The position numbers and the translations under genes are program-made. Below are positions 50,766-62,900 of a stretch of DNA of 64,000 bases, piece after piece; position 1 is the first letter of the stretch; each line of letters begins with the position of its first letter. The notes beneath the pieces were generated by a model, which was not told the DNA's origin, searched no databases, and saw only the letters and a list, made by a program, of their open reading frames with translations. Source of the stretch: Haliotis asinina (Eukaryota; Mollusca; Gastropoda; Lepetellida; Haliotidae); contig NC_090295.1 in the NCBI RefSeq assembly GCF_037392515.1, positions 18,120,001 to 18,184,000 on the forward strand, read 5' to 3'.

Positions 50766-50965
50766 GAAACCCATGCTTGTGGGCGACCACGAGATCGGGT
50801 GACCAGGGTTGCTTACGTGGTTGACAAGTATCATCGTATCCTAATTGCGTGAATCGATGCTCATGGTGTTGACCATTTGGCTTGTCTTATCTAGACTCTA
50901 TTATTTACAGGTCACCGCAATATTCGCTGAAATATTACTTGGGACGGCGTTAAACAACAAGCAAT
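50766..50965 (+). repeat. Family-B repeat, old copy
   Basis: AACCCATGCTTGTGGGCGAC, ACGAGATCGGGTGACCAGG, GATCGATGCTCATGG-like block and GGGACGGCGTTAAACAAC; no CTCA tail is left. Confidence 0.8.
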
Positions 50966-50969
50966 CAAA

Positions 50970-52275
50970 CGTGGGTGACACTTTTTGTTGTCCGGCCGTG
51001 GATATTGTTTGACGTGACTAATATGATACAAGGCTATTAAATCATGTCATTGCTCTCAACTAAAGAGGACACGAAGCAGATGACATACTTTTCTTATCAG
51101 TCGAATGCATAACGTCAAGAGCGTTTTAAATAGGATACATCCGTCTAGGCCTATAAATAGAAGTATATACGTGGTTGTTTTGTCAAAGGTAAAACAGTGA
51201 AATATCATATAGTAGCCTTTTCGGTCACAGGTGATACATTTTACCCTGTCATTCAAAACGCCATGTTATGTTCTTTACTGGGTACAGACAACCCTGTGTC
51301 TGCAACCTTACAGAGGAGGGACAACGATGCAGTACCTGATGTCACTAACTGATATCGCGTTGATGGTGGTGTTCACCTTACCTGTCTGACATGCCGGCAA
51401 TGTCCCTTATACTCAGTGATGCTGAATTCAGGTTCCGCGATTCCCCGACCTACAACACATACACCCCGCCTGTGCTGTCCTGGCTGTGTAGATCAAATGA
51501 TTTACAACCCTCACATATAGTACCTCGTCGTTTTTGTTTCGGGTACATATATAGATTAAGTCCTGTTCGAGGCAATCTCGGGCTTATGGGGAAGGTTGAA
51601 TATTTACGTGTATCTCACTGACTCGCATCTTTGACATAGTGTTTGTTTCTAAACCAACAGACATTCATAACATAAGAGTGTCCTTTACACTCTTTCATAG
51701 ATGACAGACTAATGCGGCGACTGTGCAGCGTGAAAGATAAAAGGTCTTGCAGACAAATGTACGTTATCGTCAGGCTAGGAGTGTCACACGGGAGAAGCTG
51801 TATAACGAGGTGATGTGACTAGGGTTATAGGACAGTACGTTGCCTTTCTGAATCATTGTTTGGAGACAAAATCCAGTTACCCTAGGTTAGGTTATTCGGT
51901 TCTGGCTGGCTTATTCCACAAGAGACGTTTCTGCTCCAGCGACCATACCGTGGGTTTACTATTATTACTTGATGTGACATTCCTCTTCTGAAATAAGAGC
52001 AAGTGCAAGTCTATCGGTGTGATTTTACATAGTTTACTCTTTAGCATCATCATGAATATATATTACTACAGGTGAGGTGCACCTCGGTGTAGCATTATAT
52101 AACGACGTTACTGGTCTCCGCTTAACTTCGAATTCGATTACAGCGCGTTCAGGATTAATATGAAAACGGACATAGTTCTTCAAGTTTCAAGATAATATCA
52201 GAGAAACCGTTTAATGACATTATTCTTGTCAGATTGGTCAGACTTTAAAAAAGCAGATTAAAAGCACGTCTTCTC
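50970..52275. other. Intergenic, nothing recognised
   Basis: Only short frames; one of 76 codons (51391-51621) has no family resemblance. Confidence 0.4.
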
Positions 52276-52279
52276 GCGT

Positions 52280-52412
52280 AAGAGTGAGTGGTTAAAGCGT
52301 TCGCTCGACACGCCGAAGGGCCGAGTTTGATTCCCCACATGAGTACACTGCGTTCATTTCTGCTGTCCCCCTCCGTGGTATTCCTACAATATTGCTGGGG
52401 GTGGCTTAAAAT
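52280..52412 (+). repeat. tRNA-derived SINE, diverged
   Basis: GTGGTTAAAGCGTTCGCTCG, GAGTTTGATTCCCCACATGA, CAATATTGCTGGGGGTGGCT; no CTCA tail. Confidence 0.8.
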
Positions 52413-52414
52413 AA

Positions 52415-53925
52415 TGTGTTGTACATGAATTCCGGAACAGTCAAAATGGAATGTTCAGTTTTTAACATAAACCAAGTCGCCTTTCCAGTAAGTACTGACT
52501 AGATATGAGTTGAGCTGGATGGAGTATATTGTTATTATTCCATGGGGAATATCCACTGTCCATCATTGTCAGACACAGTATCGAAGACATCTCACCCATA
52601 CACGAAAGTATGGTCGTGGAAGCAGCAACTCTGTTTACAGATGACAGAAATTTCGTTACTGATTTGAAACTTCAGGGAAAATATTTTTAACTGAAGCAAA
52701 ACTGAATAGTGGTTGTAAGTCCTGCGTTCCAGCGTGAAATATATACCACAAATATAAACTGACAAACATTAAGTCAAACAGGCAGGCGACAGGCAGGAGC
52801 ACAAGCACCGGAACGCACACGTAGATATAATCGTATATCGTTCAGCATAGTCGGTCTCACGGTCTCTGAACCATTATTTCCCCTACTACCGAACCCTCTA
52901 TGCAATGCTGAAGCCTAAAATGAAGCACTTCTAGATTTCCTCGGGTTCTTAATCTCTGGTTTCTATGGAGTTCCTTGTTTAATTCAAATAGGTTTATTTG
53001 TTACTATGTAAATTATATAGTCAAAGGATTAGCATTAGCGTACGCTGAGTATGGCGACTGGATTTAGCCCACAGACTTTTATTCCTGCTGAAGCTGAAAT
53101 CAACTGTACTTGCCACACTAGAATTCTGAGTCTGTATGGTAGAGTAGACGGGGCAGGAGGGCGAAAGTGTGCTTTATTACACTATTCATGGTGGTAGAAC
53201 AAACTGTATTTCTTTTCTAGGATGCCGTATTTAATAATTTCTAAGCCTAGTTTCGATTAATCTATGGCAGAAAACAAACGACGGTGTCTGTGACCTCGCT
53301 CAGGGCTAACTGACGCGCTGTTCTCTTGACGTGTCTGCGTCAAGAAAAACGTTACTAGAAAAACAAATGATGAACAGTTTGGTGAAGGTTTATGTTCGGG
53401 TTAAATATCTTCTCTAGATCATTTTAATTACATCTGTGATTCTCATAAACCATAAAATGCAAAATGACCGTTTCATTTCTACTACCAACGAAAGTTTAGA
53501 TCAGTACATTCAGCTGAAGCTGACTAGTCATGCGACATTCCACGATTGCATTGTGGGAATGTAAACATTGCAAACATTGCCGTGTCTCTGTAATGTTTTG
53601 AGTCGAGCTACGAGGCATTTTATCCCTCGGAAAACATAAACATAATGTTTCCACCAGTGATGTTAGCTGTTTGATGCAACTGCAAAAAAAAAGAAAAGAA
53701 ACGGGATGCGACGAAGCAGTTTACTGTGGGAGGCTGTACGAGGCGATTGCAACTGACATCCATCGTGACGTCGGTTACATTGTGACGTAATGTTCGATTA
53801 CAAGGGGGCAGACTGAAATGGCGCAGCGACGTTGACCAACACACTGCGACTTAATGCAAAAAAGTGAACATTATCGTCTGATAACGTATTGTCGGCGCCT
53901 TTGATCTTTCACAGAAGCATCTCAG
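52415..53925. other. Intergenic, nothing recognised
   Basis: No exon or repeat family is recognised. Confidence 0.4.
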
Positions 53926-53929
53926 AATA

Positions 53930-54200
53930 GACTGTAATAACCGAATCTTGAGCATGAATACCAAGAAATGATAACATGAGCAATAATATCGTTGAATGAC
54001 GTCACTGTTGAATGACGTCACAGTAGGGTCACAGTCCAGTGTATTCCATTTCTTTTTTATTTTACGCCGTTCTCAGCAATATTCCAGTAATATCACGCCG
54101 AGGGAACCCGAAATGGGTGTCACACGGTGTACAACGTGCATACCCATATGGTGAATCGAACCTGGTCTTCTACGTGACGAAAAATCGCTAGCACCACCGC
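53930..54200 (-). repeat. Composite repeat (SINE plus CRE-like segment), right inverted copy
   Basis: It contains GTTGAATGACGTCACTGTTG then AATGACGTCACAGTAGGGTC (53993-54030), then the tail-side SINE sequence TTTTACGCCGTTCTCAGCAA up to a decayed head near 54200. It is the reverse complement of 49680-49978. Confidence 0.8.
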
Positions 54201-54204
54201 TGCT

Positions 54205-56250
54205 TTGACCGTTCCAGTATACCATACATTTAGGCTATTTTCATCGTGTAATTTAGTTCAGCCAATTTATCTGCCAAAGAAACAGTTCAAACTACACGTT
54301 TCAACAAGTTGGTTCTTATCCCGATATGAAAATACATTTAGCAAGTCTGAAGGATATATGCTAAAAACAAGTATTTCTGCTTTTTGTTTTAAAACAATAC
54401 TTATAAAAATGTAATTCTAAAAAGAAAACAATACAAATACCTAAATATACATCGACATGTAATACTCCTGTAGTCGCTTTGACATGATTAATTTTCAAAT
54501 GACGAAACTTTACGCATTCTTTCCTCACTGGTTATATGTGGCATTGCATAAATTTACTCACTGATGATAAATCATACCATAATGATGTGTATAAAAGATG
54601 TACCCGTACGATATGTCAGAACAATATGACGATGGTTCTTATCAGGCGCCATACAGTAAAATGTCCGATTTATTACATGTACTTGTCTTCAGGAAACCCA
54701 TAGAGAAGAATACATTGTGTATTAAACGTGTTATCAAAATGATTTTTACACAAGCATTTATCATTATTAATCTACATAAAATGTTAATGGTTTTGATTAA
54801 ATGATAACATACTAATTATTTTTGTCGGATTTGATTTCATCCACGAACAGTGAAACATGCATACTTACTGAACCACTTGAAATAGAAACTTGAGACTAAA
54901 ACTTGTCGTGATCTCAGGCCTTGTTTTATCTTTAGATTTTCACGGCGGATTTTGTTTACAATAAATAAATTATAGGCTCTCGCGAGGTAATTATCAAATG
55001 AAAACAACATAATATATCAGCCATGAAATGAGTTTTTCGTTTCGCTTTGATTTGTACTTTGTAAATGAGTGCTCATTCAATAACACTGTAACAGATTGAA
55101 ATACTGACATGTCGCTTCATCGTCAATTTTAGACCATCAAATCTATTTTCCTATAGTAATTACTATAGACGCAAAAATGTCTTATCGCTGTTATCTTATG
55201 GAATAGATTGTTTTTGAATACAACCCTCAAGGTTCAATTAAACTTAATGACTGCTCCCTTGTATTTACTTCCGGTTCAAGTTTGATCGCGTTATCCAAAT
55301 TAAAGGGAAAAGTTTTTAAAATGCGTTGAATCAACGCATCTTTGTTCAAAGAGACGTTCTTCATCTGTTGTAAGTAAGTTGTTTTCATTAGCTTAAAAGA
55401 CAACTTCATGTGTATCCAAACACAGCCGATTAAAAGTTGTCGAGGTACTGAATCAACAGACGGACCTGTGAGCGTGACAGGTTGTGTATTCAATATTGTC
55501 AACAGACATTGCATTGCTAAGTGGGTTCACACTTAGCATTTTTATCGTATCACAGTTAAATGCAGATGATGATGAGACATTTCGCTTCGAAATATCCATT
55601 TATACTTGCACCTTATCATTCAGATGAAAACGGACACCTTGAAATAAAGATTTATGGAACCAACGATGAATTTGGGTGTCCCGCTATGAAACACGACAAA
55701 CCTATTTTACTGTATGAGGTTTAAATGCCGCCGTTTAAGGTTTTATGAAAATATGTTGGTGCTCCGTTAAAATAGCTTTCAATTACTTGGTCATTCAGCG
55801 TACAGAGTTTTCAATTATTTTTGGTTATATTACACCTCAGCAAGGAGGTATTGTACTCAATTTGTAGCTTGCCAACATAATAAGTTAGAAACAGGCCTCT
55901 TACATAAAGTGTCATATTCATCCCATATGAAATAAACGGACAAAATACATTCATCACATTAACTATGTGAACAAGTGTTAAAAGTTATCCTGAAAGTTAT
56001 ATGGACCTTAGCATTGTCGTAGTGACCTAAGGACCTCAATATATATTTCACTTTACTATAAAAAACATAAACAGACAAAAGGCAACATGAAAATACCACG
56101 TATTCAGAAATTATTTTCTGTGTCACTCTTTTCACAGACTTTATGATCTTTGTCGAGGCAGGAAGTTTGACATGTAGTATTCAGTAGATTTTCTTGTTTA
56201 GGCTTGGTTTGGTGAAGACAAGAATTAAACATGTTTTTTCTTTTTGCCAG
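54205..56250. other. AT-rich region upstream of VEPH1 coding start
   Basis: Probably intron or 5' region of the VEPH1-like gene, because a splice acceptor (TTTTTTCTTTTTGCCAG) lies at 56234-56250. A 95-codon minus frame (55227-55514) is unassigned. Confidence 0.45.
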
Positions 56251-56258
56251 ATGGCAAA

Positions 56259-58218
56259 ATGCACAAGCTTTTTGCTGAAGTCCTTAACCAGAAGGATTTG
56301 TCAAAAGCAGGGGAGCTCTTCTCCTTGGAGGATAAGGACATAGAAGCGGACCTCTCGGATATCATTGACCGCATTCATGATATCGCAGATACTGCTGACT
56401 ATGACAGTAATGATAACGATCAGAGTGTGGTGGAGATCTGCATCACTAGAATTACAACTGCCATCAGGTAAGCCTGAATAACTCGCCGAATATTAGCAAC
56501 ATCAGCATTGATTATACAGGTCAGCAGTGCATTATTTGAACACCTTTATTGCTTTATGTCATTGGACCCATGAAGGTCCTGGGGTAGAATAAGCCTTCAG
56601 CGACCCGTGCATTCCATAAAAGGCAACTAACGGGATCAGGTGGTCAGACTTGCTGACTTGATTGACACATGTCAACAGCTCCCATTTGTGCAGATCGATG
56701 CTCATGTTGTTGGTCACTGGATTGTCTGGTCCAGACTCGATTATTTGCAGACCTGCTGCCATATGGCTGGAATATTTCTGAGTGCGGCGTAAATCTAAAT
56801 TCACTCACTCTTTATGTCATTGCCTACTATGGTTTCATGACAAGGTAGATGGTGTAAAAACATGTGAATAATAATCATGATAACCAAAGGTTCTTCAAAA
56901 CTGTCTTATGTATTCATGGCAAATTTCACCTAAACATGCTAAATACATCTATGCATCATTATACACCACTTGTCTGAGATATAATTCGTTGGTGCATTGT
57001 AAGAACTGAACCTTGTAGTTCTCTTTTCATAATAAGTACAACAATCCAGTATCCAGAGATTGATATAATGCTAAATTTGTGTGCCACAGATAGGTTCTTC
57101 TGATCAAAAACAGGATTCTGCCATTTTCCTGAGATACTACGTTTTTATTTTGTTGTGTTTCTTTGCCATTGTAATGACAGTTTGCACTTTGACAGGTGCA
57201 TGGGTAGTGCAGCTTTAAGAGGTAGTCTAGCTTTAACAGGTAGTGCAGCATTAACAGGTAGTACAGCTTTAACAGGTAGTACAGCTTTAACAGGTTGTAC
57301 AGGTTTTCAAGCTGAAATTCAAATAAGGAAACCCCAGCTTAGAATAATATCTAGTAGATAATGTGTCCCCATGCTTGAATTACCAGAAAAGTAAATTCAC
57401 TGAGCTTACCTAGCATAAGAAGTACTGTTACCATGGTTACTGAATGAAATTACTCAAGCATGAAAAGCACATGGCTGCATAGCGCAGAACATTTAGACTT
57501 TAACACTGCAATATTTACAAATAATGACCACTGTCATGAGAGAAACAATGATATGGAAAATATATATGGAATAGTTTCAGGTAATTACTCACAATTTTTG
57601 TGGCAGAATCACACTCGTACTTCAGTTTTTTTTCTGCTCAAGCGATGCACAGTTTCCCAAACATGCCTCAGTCTGTGCGCCACTTCGTGGCAATAACTTA
57701 ATGACATCAAATTTACCTCCAGTGGTCCTACCGTGAAACACAATAACAAGAGACAAAAATATTAATGCTTACACCGATGAAAAGGCTTTTCAAGTTATGT
57801 TCCTTGTTTTGTCATCATCATCATAATCATAGTGATCATACATACCTACACTTACAGATTTTGCTGACATAAGCATCTGACATGTGCTTCTTACGTAGTA
57901 AAAACCGTATCTTCTTAACTTAGGTTGTGCCTCCAGTATTAAGCTGGCATACTGTTCAAAGCCCAACTTTAGCATGTTAAACATGGTGATGTTTATAACT
58001 GATTTCAGGTGTTCATGGTGTTTAAGAGGCAACAAGTCATTGACTTAATCATTTGCACATCCTATTAAAACAGGGAGACGTCTAGCATAGAGAAGCATGT
58101 CAAGTCCTTGGTGCGTCTCCTGGAGATGTGTCACACACACAACCTCACCCCTGCCAAGAAGGAGGAAGACCCGCCCCACGTCAAGATAGCCTCCGATGTC
58201 ATGAGCTGTCTTTTCATG
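56259..58218 (+). CDS. VEPH1: VEPH1/melted-like protein, first two coding exons
   Basis: Coding exons 56259-56467 and 58074-58218. The joined start reads [20 protein letters not shown], ...[20 protein letters not shown], ...[17 protein letters not shown] recognise this as the N-terminus of VEPH1/melted (human form as I remember it: MHQLFRLVLGQKDLSRAGDL and [20 protein letters not shown]). The exon carrying the start begins at 56251 after a polypyrimidine tract and CAG; donor ATCAG/gtaagc, acceptor aaaacag/GGAGACG, donor TTCATG/gtagga. Melted is a PH-domain adaptor at the plasma membrane that tunes insulin/TOR and FOXO signalling in flies. The helical N-terminal part is present here; the PH domain would lie beyond the window. 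Confidence 0.9.
56570..56808 (+). repeat. Family-B repeat in VEPH1 intron
   Basis: CCATGAAGGTCCTGGGGTAG through TGAGTGCGGCGTAAATCTAA and TTCACTCACTC; nearly full length. Confidence 0.9.
57200..57305. repeat. 18-bp minisatellite in VEPH1 intron
   Basis: About six units of ACAGGTAGTACAGCTTTA with small variations. The resulting GSAALTGST-type frame is an artefact. Confidence 0.9.
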
Positions 58219-59045
58219 GTAGGAGTAGTTCCACGGTGTGATGGAACTTAAGCATGGAAGTCAGGGGATCCTTGTAAATTGTAATGAACTGAAAGACAAA
58301 ATCACATGAGGGTCTGATGGGTTCTAATAACCAATAGCAAATTTACAATGAGTGTCATATATTCTGAGTACTGCCCATTGAGATTTTATTGTGTTGACTG
58401 GAGTTTTGTTTTGGTTACTTGGTTTACTGATCAAACAACCAAAAATTACCAAATCCTCCATATAACATTGATCAAAGGAAATTCTTTGCAATGGTAATCC
58501 CTTACTTGTATCTTAAAAGTTGTAAAAAAAATTAAGAGATCCTGAATACTATGGTACCCGTTAGGACCCCAGATATCCCATAATGTTTTTGGGGTTGGGG
58601 GGGGGGGGGTTGTATCTTTTTTATTCCACTTCAGGTTGTATTACAGGCAGAAGAATGACATGTTGGCATTTACATCATCAAATTGTATAAACATGAGAGG
58701 TGTACATATATAAGCAGATGGAAGCTGGATAGAAATATCATTACTGCAGAGGGAATACTAGTTAGAGTAGGTCAAACTGTATATGTGCTAAATTAAAGAA
58801 CATCAGACTGTCGTATATAGATGATGCCATTTCCTAGTAAAACCACTATGATTGTTATTTTTCATTGCAATAAACCTTTCTGTATAGCATATGTCCTTCA
58901 GTAACTTAAGGAATTAAGCAAAGGATATATCGTGCTGTTTAAGGCTTGAAGTATATATTCATCCTTTTTGTAAGTAGTAAGGTGTGATTTACTGTTTGAG
59001 TGTTTGAGGGCAGTCCAAACATAATAATTAATTTAGATAGTTTCA
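58219..59045. other. VEPH1 intron, no further structure
   Basis: The only notable feature is a run of thirteen G near 58600. Confidence 0.5.
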
Positions 59046-59049
59046 AATT

Positions 59050-59942
59050 GGTTTGGAGGTTGTTATTTAGGAATTCTTCAACTTTAAGCCAAAAGTTCTG
59101 AACAATTTCACTATCGAAGAAGACATGTATATATTCTGGGGCAGTTTTACAAAATGAACATGTGTTGTCATAACTAACTTCATTTTCTGTAGGTCTTTTT
59201 TAGTGGAAAGTATTCTGTTTACAAACCTGTATTGAAAGTTTAAGAGCTTGCAGTCATTTGTACATTTCCTATAATAGCTAAATACATCTTTCAAGTCAAT
59301 CTCCTGCTGAAAGACAGTGTTCCAGTGTTTCAAAGACATTGGTGTAGAATCATTCTTACTTAGTTCATCATAAAATACCCTTGCGCCATTAGCACTACAG
59401 GTAATATATTACCAATAAGTGGTTGATCAAATGTAAGTTTTGTCTTTCTTATCTGATATCTCCAGTTATTTGGAATATTGTTTAGCAGGTGTCGATAGTC
59501 TAAGAAAGTCCCCTGTATTTTGTATGTCTGTTTTAAATTTTCAAAGCTTAGAAAGCCATTTCCATCACATGTCTTTTATCCTATGTATACCACGACTAAA
59601 CCAGCTGTTTATGATGTATGATGATGTAAAGAAATGGTTCCACCAAAGTGTTGAGTTAAGATTTGACTTACATCATTTTCCCTAATATTAGTTTTCATAT
59701 AGAATTTCCTCCAAGCAGCCAAAACGTCTCTCCAATAAGGATTATCGTGGTCAGATATACAGTCAACAGCACTGGAGTCAATTGATGATAAATGCATAAT
59801 CGGAAAGATGTTTATCGATTCCTTATTTCTGTTTATATACCTTTTCAATGAGGATAATTTCAGAGCATTAATGAAACATTCTATATCAATCATTCTTAGT
59901 CCTCCATCTTGATAATTTCTATTTTTCCTTATCCTGACTCAT
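59050..59942 (-). mobile_element. L1-like LINE fragment (ORF2 C-terminal part)
   Basis: On the minus strand: GGLRMIDIECFINALKLSSL, ...NPYWRDVLAAWRKFYMK, ...LLNFQYRFVNRILSTKKDLQ, then a His/Cys region. These are typical post-RT blocks of L1/Tx1-type LINEs. Several stops and frameshifts make it dead. It lies in the presumed VEPH1 intron in antisense. Confidence 0.7.
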
Positions 59943-59949
59943 GCTTAAT

Positions 59950-62900
59950 TGCTTATCTCCTCCTCCCTGGTGAAGGTAGTTGAATATCTGAAATCCCTTG
60001 AAGGTCCCTTCTAAAAGAAGCGGACGTAAAATACACTCACCACCAAAAGCCTCCTTTTCCCCACCAAATCAGTCACATGTCACCATGCTTGTCTGTGGTT
60101 GACCCGCCCTTAGTTTGTCCGGTGTGTACGCCCATCTATTCTTCTACTGTTCGCTGTGAATTTTGCAGAAATTTATCTGTTTCAGAATTTACTTTATATA
60201 TTTGTGCTGTTCACAGACATGCGAGGGACAGGCCAAGTTGGCTTTCATTAGCCATGTCTAAATTGGGTGATTTAGCCACAGGTAACCGTTTATTATTAAC
60301 TGGTGAAATTCATCCTAGTGACCAGTCAGGCATGTCTCCTGGACTATGTCTTGGTTCCAGCAAGTCGTCCCCTAGACCTCAAAAGAGAACTTCAACGGAG
60401 ATGGGGTGGTCAAAGACTAACAAATCTAGATCATCGTCGTTGAAGATGAAGTCGCAGAAGCAACATACTTTAATGAAGAAGTCCTTCGGCTGCGAGATCG
60501 TCCCTCTGCAGGAACGACATATCTGCGATGAGCAATCGCTGATTCTACACAATGAGCAGAATGTCAACCGCCAAAGACTTTCGCCTTCATCTAGATCGGC
60601 TAGAACCCTTATGACGGTTGTCAGACTACTCAGACTTTGTCAGCAGACCTTTGTCATTGCATCAGACAACTCTACGAGTACGACATTCAAAGACCTGCTA
60701 CGAGTCAGCCGTCACTACACACATTTTTTGACACAGGCATCTTCATGCAACAGTTCACCATGCACATGATGAGCTTGATGGAGCGGCGTTTTGAAGAAGA
60801 GCGGAGACTACAATCTTCAGCTACGTTGACTGCTGCTCTGTGTGAGCACTCCACTAGATCTGCACTCACTCCAGAGGATGAAGAGACATCGTATGCACGC
60901 ACCTGTTCAAGGAGATCATCACCGTCGTCTTTGTCATCCCGTCGCAGTTCGGAGAGAGATCTACTCATGCACTCGTTGATTGAGTGCACCCATATGGATG
61001 AGTGCACTCACATGAGTGACTATGGTCGCGTGAGTGAGGACACTTGCTCGGGTGAGTGCACTCACAGGTCTACTTGTCAGTGCAGAAGATCTTCATCAGT
61101 CTCCCCAGTTCGTCGAATGCACCGTCAGCATTCAAGTCAGCAACCAAGTTTCAGCAACAACACATGCCACCTTTCAATGTTCCTCGTTTTCCTCTTCACC
61201 ATATGGTGCCCGTCATGAGAGCACCAGATGTAGACGAAGCATACAAGATCGTCAGTAGTGCCTGCAACAGATCCTACAAGATAGACGATAAGCGGCTTGC
61301 TCAGCTGGACACCACTTTAGACTAACTCAATCTTTTTTGGACTATCAGGTCTAGAGCCATCAACGAGACTTTCATCTCCAAGTTCAGCAATCCTGCCAAC
61401 GAGGAAGAGAGAATGATCCTGTCAGCATACATCACACAAAAGACGAATCAGCAATTTATGTCCGAACACTTCACCTCAATTACTGCAGGATTGAATCTAC
61501 TACGTCAACAAGGTCTCTTGTCCGCCTCTTCATGGAGTGAGAATTTTACAATGTCCTTATACCAAGCCCCATGGTTAGCGCCTACAATATTTGATGGGAA
61601 GATTGAAGAGGTAGCAAGGACGGTCGCCCAAGATTCCAGAGAAGTCATGATGATCAAGTCCATCTTGACAACGGTGCTCAAGCAGACAAGTCAACGCTAC
61701 ACTAACAAGTCGAAGTTCTCCAGAGTCCAGGGAGCAAGAGATGAGAAGTTTAATACTGGAGTAGTCAGTCCAAGGACGGAAGAGGAGCTAAACATTGAAG
61801 ATCAGGTTTGGAACGACTGGAGTCTTCCACCCCAGCCATTCCCGTTCTTGACTGTCTCAAGTGGGTGGAACTCGACTAAAAGAAATGGGGAATTCTCATC
61901 GACGATTTAGTCATGAAGATTCTTTGAGATGGCTGCAAGATTCCATTGGAAACCACACTGCCAGTCACAAGCATACCAGCTCCCATCATTTATGCAAAGG
62001 ATCAACTAGACACCATAACAATGCTGTTACAGAAGGGAGCAGTCTAAGTAATACAGCCACAGAGTCTAACACCTGGCTTTTACTCCCCAATTTTTCTGGT
62101 ACCCAAGAAGAATTTGAAAGAAAAATTTCGGCTCATATACAACATGAAGGAATTCAACAAGAAGTTATTACGGAAACCAAAGTGCTTCAAGATGATACAT
62201 CTTCCACAACTAAGAGTCCTCATCCGATCCGTTCCGATTATCTGGCCAGCATCGATCTAAAGGATGCATATCTACACATCCCGATACATCGAGAATTCAG
62301 GAAATATTTGCACTTCCTTTTCAACAGTCAGCACTGCCAGTGGACTGTCCTACCGTTTGGAATATCTTTGGCCCTGTGACTATTTACTTGGGTAACCAAA
62401 CCCACCCAAGTTCATCAAGAGAAATGTCAGCTCAGACTCAGACTTCACCATCAGGCTACTAACACACAACTGGGATGTCTATTAAATCATCTGCAGACAG
62501 AATTGGGACCTCACAAGTTCCTCATGATTCGTTTCATCACCACATTGAATTGGATTGTCGTCGCAGAGGACTGGTGGGTCAAGATTCAAGAGATGATAAA
62601 TCAAGCAGTACTCTCTCCGTTGACACTATGACAATGGCAGTGTCTCATAGGTCTTCTCACGTCAGCTCAGGATATGACCAGAAGAGGAAGACTGCATCTA
62701 CGCCCGCTGCAACACTTCTCGAATCTTCATCTCAACAAGAGATTCTGCTCCCAGACAATCTGAAGTCATTTCTACTCTGTTGGACTCGTCAGTCGAACGT
62801 CTGCACAGGAACTTATGTGTTAGAACCGGCATTCAACAACCATCTCTATGGGGTTGCAGCAGGAATCTGGAAAAAAGGGAGATCAAGCTCTTCACATCAA

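Noticed and set aside
57155-57361. [10 protein letters not shown] repeat protein
   Set aside because: Translation of an 18-bp minisatellite inside an intron.
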